Shown here piece by piece: positions 43,610-52,228 of a DNA stretch of 64,000 bases. Both the position numbers and the translations under genes were made by a program. Position 1 is the first letter of the stretch; every line of letters starts with the position of its first letter. The DNA is from Mariniblastus sp. (GTDB lineage: Bacteria; Planctomycetota; Planctomycetia; Pirellulales; Pirellulaceae): contig WTFU01000127.1 of NCBI GenBank assembly GCA_011523945.1, positions 1-64,000 of the forward strand. The letters are read 5' to 3'. The notes under the pieces are model-generated. The model did no database searches and was not told the DNA's origin. It saw nothing but the letters and a program-made list of their open reading frames with translations.

Positions 43610-45847
43610 TTAATATTGAACTTCGAGGAGTATCCGCACGATGGTCGTGGTTTGGTCGTACTGTGAAAGTGCGGATTCGCCGTTGATTTTTAAAACTGCG
43701 CCTGGTTTGTCAACTTCGCCAACCAAGATTGCACGATGAAGATTGAGTTGGTCAGTCATGTCGGTGAACGAATGGTATTGATGACTCAGGTTTGTGTAGG
43801 CCATACCACCGGCGGCTTGGTAGAACATCATGATGTCGGCGATTCGATTGACTCGAATGTCGGTTGGATCCCACGGACTGTTTTCACTCCGGTCACTCTT
43901 CTTGAGTTTAACCTTTCGCGTCAGGATACTTTTCAACGATTTTTCAGTCGTTCCGGTTTGAACATCAAATGTATCGGTTGGATTGAGGGGGTTTTCCAGT
44001 ACATAGGCCCAGTTTTCAAAAATCAGACGGCAGTTTTTCAGTTTGAACGGAAGCTTGTAGTTCACACGACCGCGAAGCTGAGTTAGTCGAGGATCGCGAT
44101 TGAGTTGAATTCTTGATTCGGGTTCAATATTTGCCCACCACGTCGCGAAAATGGGTTTTGTTGATGAAACCTGAAGAGGTAGATTCTCAATTTCAGTATC
44201 CAGAGTTTGACCATTGTCACTTACTTGAAACGACTGCTCGTAGTTTGTTTTCAACAGCCCCGGATTCGCAGTGGTTTTCATACCGCCCAGGCCATTTCCG
44301 GGGAGCCCATGCCAAGTCACTAAGTCCGATTCAATTTCGAAGCCGAGTTGGTGTGATTTGTCTAAACCAATCGAGCAGGTCTGTCCAACCGGGCTGTAAA
44401 GATTACCCCATACAGTTCCTCGCACTTCTCCATTGATCGTGTCAATATCGATGATTTCTAATTGATTGATCTTGATGGTGTCGGGGCGAGTCGCAATCGA
44501 AATCCCAATTGCGAGGCCGCAAAAAATTAAGGAGACCAGCGGGAACGTGATCCAGGTTAGTTCCATTTTTTTGAAAAATTTGTGCAGCAGAAAATAGTCG
44601 CCTGGCCCAATGCACAAAATGTACAACCCGATTAATAAAGCAATCATTGCGAATTTGACGAATTGCACATCCCGGAATCTATCGAGAGGAACTCGCAATT
44701 GACCAATGAGGTCTTTGTAGCCGAAGTGAGAAACAGAGCTCCCGCGAGTCGTCGTTGAAGAGGTGGTCTCCCTTTCGGTTGCTGCGCCGGATACCAATTT
44801 TTCGACCAGTTTTGGGAATCCACTCCACTCAGTCGTCTGCGAGTCATCTAAATCGAAAGTGACAAACAGGACCTTTCCCATTCCAAAAGCGGTTTTAATA
44901 ATTAAAGGTTTACGATTCTTCGTGTTAGAGTTATCGACTAAAACGGTGCCGCGAACTTCGTCGAGCTTGACAATTGGAATCGACTCGTTATTCGACGTCA
45001 GTAATTTTTCCTGACTGTCGCAAAAAGTTTCCAGTCGACTACTGTTGTTGCACTCATCGAGTCCCACAAAAGTGCCGGGGCAAAATCTTGCGAGGCGGCC
45101 ATTTTCCGAAAGCAGTTCATCGGCGTTGGACGTCGCAGAAAGAATTAATGTTCCACCTTGCTTAACCCATGTTTCAATAGCATCCAGTTGCACGTCCGAA
45201 ATCTGTTTAATTCGCTCGATGTCGGACGTTACTAGTAAAATAGCGTCCGCGGAATCGTACTCAATCCAATTGAAGGGTAGTGTTGAATCTTCCCCTAAGG
45301 CTGCGATGATCCGGGCATCTTCCTTCGATGCCAATGAGGATACTGATTCAATTTTATCTTTGAATAATTCCTGAGGTTCAAGGGTAAGCACCAGTTCTTG
45401 AGTCGAACCGATGAAATTCCCGACCCGTTCCTGCCCAGTGAAATTGAGTTGAATTGTTTGGATTAGTTCGTTGGTAGAGTTAAGTAATCGCAACTCTGAT
45501 TTTCCATAAGTGCGACCAATTCGTGTCCACGCTTGAAACTGCCCAGGGAAATTCGGATCCGACAAAAGTGGACCTTTATAAATCACTGGGGTGTCATCAC
45601 CATCGAGATTCTCAACCTCGAATTGAGTAGCCGGCGTCTTCGGGTTAAGCGAAAGAAAGATTGGAACCCATTTCCCGAGTTTTACATTCCCATCAAAGCC
45701 GGTTGAAACCTTTGTGGGGAAGCTGGCCTCACCTGAGTTTGGTTCTTGAAGGAGTGCCGAATTTGCAGTGAGGCAGAGGCTTAGCTGACAGGTCAGCAAG
45801 ACCAAAGTAAACAACCCGATTCGATGAAGCACAGAAGAAAAGCTCAT
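43610..45847 (-). CDS. Large membrane protein partner of the ABC ATPase
   Basis: A 745-residue protein with an N-terminal signal/anchor. Residues ~60-180 are beta-rich ('GFDGNVKLGKWVPIFLSL'). A central domain (about residues 185-370) has alternating strands and helices with 'YDSADAILLVTSDIERI', 'LDAIETWVKQGGTLIL' and 'GKVLFVTFDLDD', like class I amidotransferase-type domains fused to GldG-like proteins; the catalytic residues are not apparent. About residues 400-460 hold two transmembrane helices, and the C-terminal third is beta-rich. The neighbouring ATPase suggests an ABC export or signalling complex. The ATG at 45847 is preferred to frames starting at 45892, because it directly precedes the signal sequence. 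Confidence 0.7.
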   Translation of the reverse strand: MSFSSVLHRIGLFTLVLLTCQLSLCLTANSALLQEPNSGEASFPTKVSTGFDGNVKLGKWVPIFLSLNPKTPATQFEVENLDGDDTPVIYKGPLLSDPNFPGQFQAWTRIGRTYGKSELRLLNSTNELIQTIQLNFTGQERVGNFIGSTQELVLTLEPQELFKDKIESVSSLASKEDARIIAALGEDSTLPFNWIEYDSADAILLVTSDIERIKQISDVQLDAIETWVKQGGTLILSATSNADELLSENGRLARFCPGTFVGLDECNNSSRLETFCDSQEKLLTSNNESIPIVKLDEVRGTVLVDNSNTKNRKPLIIKTAFGMGKVLFVTFDLDDSQTTEWSGFPKLVEKLVSGAATERETTSSTTTRGSSVSHFGYKDLIGQLRVPLDRFRDVQFVKFAMIALLIGLYILCIGPGDYFLLHKFFKKMELTWITFPLVSLIFCGLAIGISIATRPDTIKINQLEIIDIDTINGEVRGTVWGNLYSPVGQTCSIGLDKSHQLGFEIESDLVTWHGLPGNGLGGMKTTANPGLLKTNYEQSFQVSDNGQTLDTEIENLPLQVSSTKPIFATWWANIEPESRIQLNRDPRLTQLRGRVNYKLPFKLKNCRLIFENWAYVLENPLNPTDTFDVQTGTTEKSLKSILTRKVKLKKSDRSENSPWDPTDIRVNRIADIMMFYQAAGGMAYTNLSHQYHSFTDMTDQLNLHRAILVGEVDKPGAVLKINGESALSQYDQTTTIVRILLEVQY

Positions 45848-46046
45848 GAATATTTCGCAAAGGGTTGAAACGAACGAACACTCTCTAAGCATAATCGAAG
45901 TCTCTATTTCAGGCTATCATAAGGGGCAGAGATTTAAGAACCATTCCCATAATGCACGAATCGAAATGGACACCCTGTAGTGAAGGGGTGAGTTTTGAGG
46001 ATTTGCTTGAAGGATTCTTTCCTGGCTGACCAGTGGTTGGGCGGTT

Positions 46047-46421
46047 TTACGGTTTTTGCTCATCGGGACAAATGCAGTTAAATTTCGTACATCCTGGGCA
46101 TCCAGAGCCATATTTTTGGGTGATTGCCTCACTTAGATCGACATCGACCACGTTTGCGATTGTTGCCAACCATGCAAGCACATCGGCAAATTCCTGTTTT
46201 AGATTTTCCCGTCGAGCTTGCCATTGATCGGAAGGGATGCGTGTTTGTTCCGAAGGGGTTGTTTCGCGTAGCGCCGATGCTAACTCACCCACCTCCTCCA
46301 TCAACCACATGAAAGTCGCGGGAACGCCTCGCGTTTGATCTTTTTCCAAATACATATTTCGGATCAGCGTTTGAAATTCACTGAGCGTAACATTTGATTC
46401 TAGTGGGTCAGTTTCTGTCAT
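46047..46421 (-). CDS. MazG-like nucleotide pyrophosphohydrolase with C-terminal Cys cluster
   Basis: A 124-residue MazG-type protein. The metal-binding helices are visible: 'WLMEEVGELASAL' with Glu42, Glu43 and Glu46, then 'LKQEFADVLAWLATIANVV' with Glu77 and Asp80, matching the EXXE...EXXD layout. MazG-family enzymes hydrolyse (d)NTPs to monophosphates. The last 17 residues hold four cysteines (Cys108, Cys111, Cys116, Cys118), an unusual small cluster that could bind zinc. The ATG overlaps the end of the Rieske gene by 14 bases, so the two are translated together. Confidence 0.82.
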   Translation of the reverse strand: MTETDPLESNVTLSEFQTLIRNMYLEKDQTRGVPATFMWLMEEVGELASALRETTPSEQTRIPSDQWQARRENLKQEFADVLAWLATIANVVDVDLSEAITQKYGSGCPGCTKFNCICPDEQKP

Positions 46422-46788
46422 CAGAAGAACCGTCCGGGTTGGTTGGGGAGGGCGTTTCAGAATCATTACCTTGGTTTTTTTCAGTCGCTGCGATTTGAAT
46501 GTCGTCGCCAACAACTCTCACCTGATAGACGTCAATGTTAATACGTCGGTTTTCGCACCATGCTCCATCTCGGATGTCAAAGCTCCACGAATGCCAAGGG
46601 CATACGACCGTACATTCTTCGAGGTGGCCCGAGGCAAGTGACGCGCCCATGTGGGGGCACATATCGTCGATGGCGTGGTACTCACCGTTTCGATTAAAAA
46701 CCGCAACCATGCGACTATTGTATTTGTATGCTTTTCCCTCGCCTTCGGGGATGTCACCTAATTTCGCAACTGTAATGAAATCGGTCAT
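46408..46788 (-). CDS. Rieske [2Fe-2S] protein, NirD-like
   Basis: A 126-residue Rieske ferredoxin domain. The [2Fe-2S] ligands are Cys44, His46, Cys63 and His66, in 'CPHMGASL' and 'CPWHSW'. It begins 'FITVAKLGDIPEGEGKAYKY', like the small NirD subunit of nitrite reductase and related oxygenase ferredoxins, but no large reductase subunit is nearby. The C-terminal ~25 residues are polar and probably flexible. It overlaps the MazG-like gene (46408-46421), suggesting coupled synthesis. Electron transfer partner unknown. Confidence 0.87.
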   Translation of the reverse strand: MTDFITVAKLGDIPEGEGKAYKYNSRMVAVFNRNGEYHAIDDMCPHMGASLASGHLEECTVVCPWHSWSFDIRDGAWCENRRINIDVYQVRVVGDDIQIAATEKNQGNDSETPSPTNPDGSSDDRN

Positions 46789-46914
46789 CGACTCGTGTTT
46801 TTAAAGGAATTTGAAGTAGGGTTAAAATCAAGTGCGAGAATTAAAAAACAAACTGGCTGACGCTTTTAAAAAGTCTTGTGTTTGGGTGTGAAATTCCTCA
46901 AACAAGAAAGATTC

Positions 46915-47892
46915 TTATTTTCGCTTTTTCATATTCATTTCGATTTCATTCGAAACTGTCGTTTTGATCACTTTCTCGCGATACGGTTTTTCGGTGCTCA
47001 CCGTATTTTGAATTTTACTGGTGCTGAAAAAGCCGTTTTCAAGATCCATCATTAAATTACCTGATCCACTAAAGCTAATTAGTTTCCCTTGTAAGCTTGA
47101 ACCTTGTTGTTTTGATTTTGAATCAAGGGGTTTCAACGCGGTCAAAACTTTGAACACAGCAACTTGTCCTTGCTTACTTTCCTTGTTGCCTAGGTAGGTA
47201 TAAGTTTCGGTCTGCTCCATGGCTCCCATTGCGGTGTCAGTGGTCGATTGACGATTCCAGGTCTGGCCAACCGTCAGGGGTTGCGGGAGGATGACAGACG
47301 AAGCGCCCATCATTTGTTTGAGACCATCGGCGCTAAACAGTTGCCGTAGATTCTGTGTGTTAGGAAGCTCATTAAGTAGCTCAGCAACGTCCGTGGAGAT
47401 TTTTACATCTAGGATTTCACCAGTCGGTGCCATCACCACATCGATCGGAACGTTGAGAAGTGGTTGGATTTGTTTTAGTAATTTTTTACCCTGGGTTGAG
47501 GTCTTGGCGGGGACTGACGTGTCGACTGCAACTTCGAGCAGCGGTGCACCCGTTTCCCCCTTCTTCTTTCTGGTAAACCCGTTTACGACCAAGTTAATGC
47601 CTGTGATCATTTGCTGGATCGTGGCAGTTCCTTCTGGATCGACGTTGCTGATCTTCCACGTCATCTCAATTTCAGTTTTGCTCTCGATGCTTGTTTCCCG
47701 AGAATCAATCGTCGTGTTCGATTTAGAAGTTTGATTGAATTGTAGATCGAACTGGTCATTCGTTTTCAGTTTCCAGCGAACTTCATTTGACTGGGCGTGG
47801 CTAGGCGCCCCCCAGACCATGGCTGTTAGGACAATCGCAGTGATGAATGCCGCGGACGATTGGAGTCGGCGAGCGGAGTAGACTTGGAGCAT
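46915..47892 (-). CDS. Exported protein of the DUF6263 type
   Basis: A 325-residue exported protein with a signal peptide ('FITAIVLTAMVWGAPSHAQS'). Strand-rich body: 'VRWKLKTNDQFDLQFNQTSKSNTTID', 'EIEMTWKISNVDPEGTATI', 'IDVVMAPTGEILDVKIS' and 'LIS(F)SGSGNLMMDLENG'. This matches the DUF6263 pattern of planctomycete and bacteroidete exported proteins, whose function is unknown. A C-terminal basic segment 'MKKRK' closes it. It sits 20 bp downstream of the MBL-fold hydrolase gene on the same strand. Confidence 0.73.
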   Translation of the reverse strand: MLQVYSARRLQSSAAFITAIVLTAMVWGAPSHAQSNEVRWKLKTNDQFDLQFNQTSKSNTTIDSRETSIESKTEIEMTWKISNVDPEGTATIQQMITGINLVVNGFTRKKKGETGAPLLEVAVDTSVPAKTSTQGKKLLKQIQPLLNVPIDVVMAPTGEILDVKISTDVAELLNELPNTQNLRQLFSADGLKQMMGASSVILPQPLTVGQTWNRQSTTDTAMGAMEQTETYTYLGNKESKQGQVAVFKVLTALKPLDSKSKQQGSSLQGKLISFSGSGNLMMDLENGFFSTSKIQNTVSTEKPYREKVIKTTVSNEIEMNMKKRK

Positions 47893-47912
47893 AAAATTCT
47901 TCTTAAACGAAA

Positions 47913-48602
47913 TTATTCAATCACGTGAGATTGGCCCGGTTGCAATACAACGGGTTCAGCGGTGGCACCGGCTCTCACCATTTCGGCCCAGCTTTCGGCG
48001 TCCTGTTCGATAGGAGGCCATGTGTTGTAGTGCGTGGGGAGAACCTGTTTGGGGTTTAGGTAGTTGGTTGCTGTTACGCTGTCGCGAGGTCCCATGGTAA
48101 ATAAGTCTCCGATTGGAAGGATCGCAACGTCGATTCCTTTGTCACGAAGGAGTTGCATGTCTGAAAACAATGCAGTGTCGCAGGCAAAGTAGAGTGTTCT
48201 TTCGTTAATCATGACTAAAAAACCCCCCGCGACACCTCCGTATGAGCCGTCGGGAAGTTGTGAACTGTGAATCGCCGGTGTCATCTTGACACTGCCAAAT
48301 GGCAGAGTGAGGGAGCCTCCGATGTTCATGCCTGTGGTGCTTTTCACGTCATGTTGCTTGGCAAACCACTCTGCCACCTCAAACCCCGCAATGACCGTTG
48401 CGTTGCAGCGATTGGCGATTTCAGCGACGTCAGCCACGTGGTCGAAATGGCCATGGGAAACCAATATGAAATCGGCGTCGACTTCGCTTGCTTTCTGGGG
48501 AGCAGTTGGCGAATCGTTCAAAAATGGATCAAGAAGGATTCGATGATGTCCGTCGTTGATTAACCACGTGGCATGTCCGAGCCAAGTTAATTCAATGCTC
48601 AT
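47913..48602 (-). CDS. MBL-fold metal-dependent hydrolase (UPF0173 type)
   Basis: A 229-residue metallo-beta-lactamase-fold hydrolase. The zinc motif 'SHGHFDH' supplies His50, His52, Asp54 and His55; 'HSSQ' and 'FACDTALFSDM' give the further metal ligands, and 'LPTHYNTWPPIE' the last histidine. It fits the UPF0173/UlaG-like family in length. The substrate is unknown; family members act on phosphodiesters or lactones. The ATG has AAAGGAA about eight bases upstream. Its neighbour DUF6263 gene is probably in the same transcript. Confidence 0.9.
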   Translation of the reverse strand: MSIELTWLGHATWLINDGHHRILLDPFLNDSPTAPQKASEVDADFILVSHGHFDHVADVAEIANRCNATVIAGFEVAEWFAKQHDVKSTTGMNIGGSLTLPFGSVKMTPAIHSSQLPDGSYGGVAGGFLVMINERTLYFACDTALFSDMQLLRDKGIDVAILPIGDLFTMGPRDSVTATNYLNPKQVLPTHYNTWPPIEQDAESWAEMVRAGATAEPVVLQPGQSHVIE

Positions 48603-48757
48603 ATGTCCATTCCTTTAAGGTCGAAGCGGTCAGTTAGATTCTACTTAAATTAAGTAAGAGGCGAATTTTGCATGACGCTGAGTCGTTAACGTTTAACGGG
48701 GTTCCGGCGAGCCCCTAAATTTTAGTGGCTCGCAATTGATAATTCGACCGTGGTAGA

Positions 48758-50185
48758 CTACTTATCTACGGGTTCTCGTAATATTCGGTTCATATTGACT
48801 TTGTATTTCTCGACCCCCGGTTGTCCGTAAGGGTTGATTTCGACCAACCGGCCTTCAAGAACCGTGGCCAACATCATCATTTGAAAAAATTGACCGAGGC
48901 TTGCCTCGTCCGCTGCCGGGAAGTGGAGATTGGTCGTCGGGCGATTGTCATCAAGGTACGCCTGGTTCGTGCCGGCGATCGCAGCTGACATGATATCTGG
49001 TAGCGTTTTGTCAGATAGTTCGTTGAGTTGATCCTGGTTCCGCTCACTTGAGCCAATCGGGAGTGGATCGCAACGCCAGTGGTCCACGATCACATTGTTC
49101 ATCACCTTGTCGCGTGCGCCTTCCTGGTGTTGCTGGGCACGTGAGTGGAGATCACGCGAATTTAAGCAGGTCAAAGGCAGAGCTCCGCGTTCGAATTTAC
49201 CAAGGCTTTCGGCCAATAACTGGTCATACCAAAACCCGGCTGACTCCAGCGACTTGCTCCATACTGACAGAACTCGAGTGACCACGCCCTGTTCTTTTTC
49301 AAGGAGATGGTTGACCGCGACATAGTCGAGGACTGGGTTACTACCGAGCGGTTGCGTTCTAAATTGACTGTTCATCGCAGCCGCCCCCTCAAGGAGGGCC
49401 ACGATATCAATCCCTAAAATCGCGGCTGGCAGTAGACCCACGGCGGAAAGAACCGAGAACCTCCCCCCTACCCCGTCAGGAACGAGGAATCGGTCTTGGC
49501 AGCCAATCTCGTCAGCTAAGCTTGCCAGTTTTCCCGATTCGCCAGTGACTGGGACAACATAGTCTGGCAGATTTTCAGTGCCTACTTGCGATTCCAGAGC
49601 GGCCAGGAATTGTCGAAATGCTGCAGCAGTTTCGAGTGTGCCGCCACTCTTGCTGATTACAACAATGGCCCATTTACCTTCCGGCCCGTCGCCTTGGGAG
49701 TGATTTTTCAGGAACTCCAAAAGTCCTTGCGACCAATCGTTATCAACATTATTGCCTTCAAAATACATTCGCGGTCGTCCACCCCGTTCGGCGCGGGTGA
49801 GTTCATTGAAGTAAGGTTGGCAACAGGTTTCCATTAACGCACGGGCTCCCATGTAGGAACCGCCAATTCCGAGAACGACGACCTTGTCGACCCGTTCTCT
49901 CAGCCGTGTCGCCGTATCGAGTATGCGACCGAGTTCACTTTCGGGGCGATTCGACTGATACTCATCGAGGATTCGTTCGGGCATTTCAAAAAAACCCGCG
50001 TCGAGGGGCAGTTTTTCTTCGGGGATGTTGGCTTGCGATGCAAATAATTCAACATCTGTTTTGAGGATTTCATTCCGTGCCGAATCAAGTGCTGCACCGA
50101 GTTGCTGTATTTGATCGGGTGTGATGCCGTTTTCTGGAATTAAAGAGCCGCGGTAGTCAAAAACAAGTGGTTTTACTTTTGCCAT
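48758..50185 (-). CDS. pgi: Glucose-6-phosphate isomerase
   Basis: Pgi interconverts glucose-6-phosphate and fructose-6-phosphate in glycolysis and gluconeogenesis. The 475-residue protein shows 'VLGIGGSYMGARAL', 'VISKSGGTLETAAAF' for sugar-phosphate binding and the family signature 'GVGGRFSVLSAVG'. 'MNNVIVDHWRCDP' and 'GVEKYK' towards the C-terminus fit the bacterial subgroup. I use ATG 50185, since the in-frame TTG at 50197 is a weaker start. It is divergent from gpmI, another glycolytic gene, across 340 bp. Confidence 0.96.
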   Translation of the reverse strand: MAKVKPLVFDYRGSLIPENGITPDQIQQLGAALDSARNEILKTDVELFASQANIPEEKLPLDAGFFEMPERILDEYQSNRPESELGRILDTATRLRERVDKVVVLGIGGSYMGARALMETCCQPYFNELTRAERGGRPRMYFEGNNVDNDWSQGLLEFLKNHSQGDGPEGKWAIVVISKSGGTLETAAAFRQFLAALESQVGTENLPDYVVPVTGESGKLASLADEIGCQDRFLVPDGVGGRFSVLSAVGLLPAAILGIDIVALLEGAAAMNSQFRTQPLGSNPVLDYVAVNHLLEKEQGVVTRVLSVWSKSLESAGFWYDQLLAESLGKFERGALPLTCLNSRDLHSRAQQHQEGARDKVMNNVIVDHWRCDPLPIGSSERNQDQLNELSDKTLPDIMSAAIAGTNQAYLDDNRPTTNLHFPAADEASLGQFFQMMMLATVLEGRLVEINPYGQPGVEKYKVNMNRILREPVDK

Positions 50186-50525
50186 CGAAGTCGCCAAAAA
50201 GTGTCAATTTGAAAGTGGAAAAATAGATTAATCTCGGGCTAAATTGTCCTCCAAAAGTTCGATCCGTTCTAGTGGACTGGCGGTTGCCGAAACAGGAATT
50301 CAATTTTCAAGAGACAAAGCTTTTCCAAGGAAATTGTCTTGTTTGAAGTCTTGGCGACGATTGTTTCGATCGAGATAGGTAAATCTATTTAGGAAGCTTC
50401 TTTTTTAATCTACGAACCCTCCCGATTTCCGCAGAGGTCTCTACAATAGAGCGTCATTGCATCGGGTTGGGTTAAACGCGACGATCCCGGTTTTCCGTCT
50501 AAATTGTCAAAAATATACAAACGTC
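50186..50525. promoter_or_regulatory. Divergent control region between pgi and gpmI (340 bp)
   Basis: The stretch separates two glycolytic genes that point away from each other, so it probably carries both promoters and any shared regulatory sites. I do not see a clear pair of hexamers or a named operator. Short A/T-rich tracts occur near 50215-50240 and 50395-50410. Confidence 0.5.
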
Positions 50526-52172
50526 ATGAATCAACTTACGAAGCATCCTTCATTTTCTGGAGCCGAAGGCCCCGTAGTTCTTGTCATCATGGATGGAGTT
50601 GGGATTGGTCAAGGAGATCCCGGCGATATGGTTGCAAAAGCATCCACTCCTCATCTCGATCACTTGATGGCCAACTCGGTTTACACCACCCTTCGCGCGC
50701 ACGGGCGATCCGTGGGGATGCCGACGGATGATGATATGGGCAACAGCGAAGTGGGACATAACGCAATCGGTGCCGGTCGTGTCTTTGATCAAGGAGCACT
50801 ACTGGTTCAGAATTCGGTGCAGTCGGGTGAAATGTTTAAGGGAGAAACTTGGCAAGATCTCACAGGGGCACTGGAAGAAAATACGCTCCACCTAATCGGT
50901 CTTCTTTCTGATGGAAATGTTCACTCCCATGTAGATATTTTGGCCTCAATCCTGAAGCAAACTCATGAGCAGGGGATACGTAAAGTTCGCGTCCATGCAT
51001 TATTGGATGGTCGCGATGTCCCCCCGACCTCAGCACTGATCTATATCGAAGCATTGGAGAATCAGCTTTCCGAAATTAATGCTTCAGGCGAATTTGACTA
51101 TGCCATTGCTTCCGGTGGTGGGCGATTATATATCACCATGGATCGATACAATGCGGATTGGCCGATGGTCGAGCGTGGTTGGAATGTGCATGTGAAAGGG
51201 AGAGGACGTGAGTTTGAATCGGCGAAATCGGCCGTGGAAACGTTACGCGAAGAAACTCCAGGGGTGATCGATCAGGATCTCAAAGAGTTTGTTGTGGTTC
51301 GGGATGGAAAACCGGTTGGTCCGATTGTCGATGGCGATAGCGTCGTCCTGTTTAATTTTCGGGGTGACCGTGCGATGGAAATTTCTCAAGCGTTTGATGA
51401 TGCTGAATTCGACGCATTTGACCGCGGCGAAGTGCCAGACGTAAAGTTTGCTGGAATCATGCAATATGATGCTGACCTTGAAATTCCAAAACGATTCCTT
51501 GTAACGCCACCGGCGATCGACCGTCCGATGGGTGAGTATCTCGCCAGTTCAGGCGTTTCGCAATTAGCTGTGAGTGAAACCCAGAAATATGGTCATGTGA
51601 CTTATTTTTTCAATGGCAATCGCAGTGGTAAGTTCGATGAATCGGCGGAGGATTATGTCGAGATTAAATCCGATCTGCTGCCGTTCGAGCAACGACCCTG
51701 GATGAAAGGCGGAGAGATTACAGACGTTATTCTCGATTCGATCAATAATCAAAAGCACGACTTTATTCGTGCCAATTACCCCAATGGCGACATGGTGGGG
51801 CATACGGGTGATCTCTTAGCTGTCGAGATTTCAGTGGAGTGCGTTGATCTTTGTGTTGGCCGTTTAAAAGAAGCGATCGACCAGACAGGCGGAATATTGA
51901 TTGTGACGGCGGATCACGGGAATGCCGATGAGATGTTTGAGGTGGGAAAAGACGGCAATTTGAAGTTGGACGCAAGTGGAAATCCCAAACCGAAAACCAG
52001 CCATACGCTTAATCCCGTCCCGTGTTATATCTACGACCCCACCGGTAAAGCTAACCTGAGACTAGGGCCCGAGCGTGATCTTGGGATTAGTAGCTTGGCG
52101 GCAACTGCGATGAATTGTCTTGGTTTTGTACCACCTGAGGATTATGATCCGTCTATTGTGGAAGTTGGTTGA
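50526..52172 (+). CDS. gpmI: 2,3-bisphosphoglycerate-independent phosphoglycerate mutase
   Basis: GpmI interconverts 3- and 2-phosphoglycerate by a phosphoserine intermediate and two Mn2+ ions. The 548-residue protein begins 'PVVLVIMDGVGIG' with the metal ligand Asp23, and the catalytic Ser74 is in 'GNSEVGH'. 'HALLDGRDVPPTSAL', 'FNFRGDRAMEISQAF', 'NYPNGDMVGHTGD' and 'VTADHGNADEM' are further signatures. The ATG at 50526 follows the family N-terminus; an extension to 50457 adds 23 unrelated residues. The pgi gene is divergent. Confidence 0.97.
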   Translation: MNQLTKHPSFSGAEGPVVLVIMDGVGIGQGDPGDMVAKASTPHLDHLMANSVYTTLRAHGRSVGMPTDDDMGNSEVGHNAIGAGRVFDQGALLVQNSVQSGEMFKGETWQDLTGALEENTLHLIGLLSDGNVHSHVDILASILKQTHEQGIRKVRVHALLDGRDVPPTSALIYIEALENQLSEINASGEFDYAIASGGGRLYITMDRYNADWPMVERGWNVHVKGRGREFESAKSAVETLREETPGVIDQDLKEFVVVRDGKPVGPIVDGDSVVLFNFRGDRAMEISQAFDDAEFDAFDRGEVPDVKFAGIMQYDADLEIPKRFLVTPPAIDRPMGEYLASSGVSQLAVSETQKYGHVTYFFNGNRSGKFDESAEDYVEIKSDLLPFEQRPWMKGGEITDVILDSINNQKHDFIRANYPNGDMVGHTGDLLAVEISVECVDLCVGRLKEAIDQTGGILIVTADHGNADEMFEVGKDGNLKLDASGNPKPKTSHTLNPVPCYIYDPTGKANLRLGPERDLGISSLAATAMNCLGFVPPEDYDPSIVEVG

Positions 52173-52228
52173 TGTTTACCGATCGATAAAAAACTCACGC
52201 ATAAGCTCCTTTATAAAGAGGTCGAGGA

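Noticed and set aside
47291..47734. 147-codon plus-strand frame opposite the DUF6263 gene
   Set aside because: Lies wholly within a well-supported gene and has a composition typical of antisense shadow.
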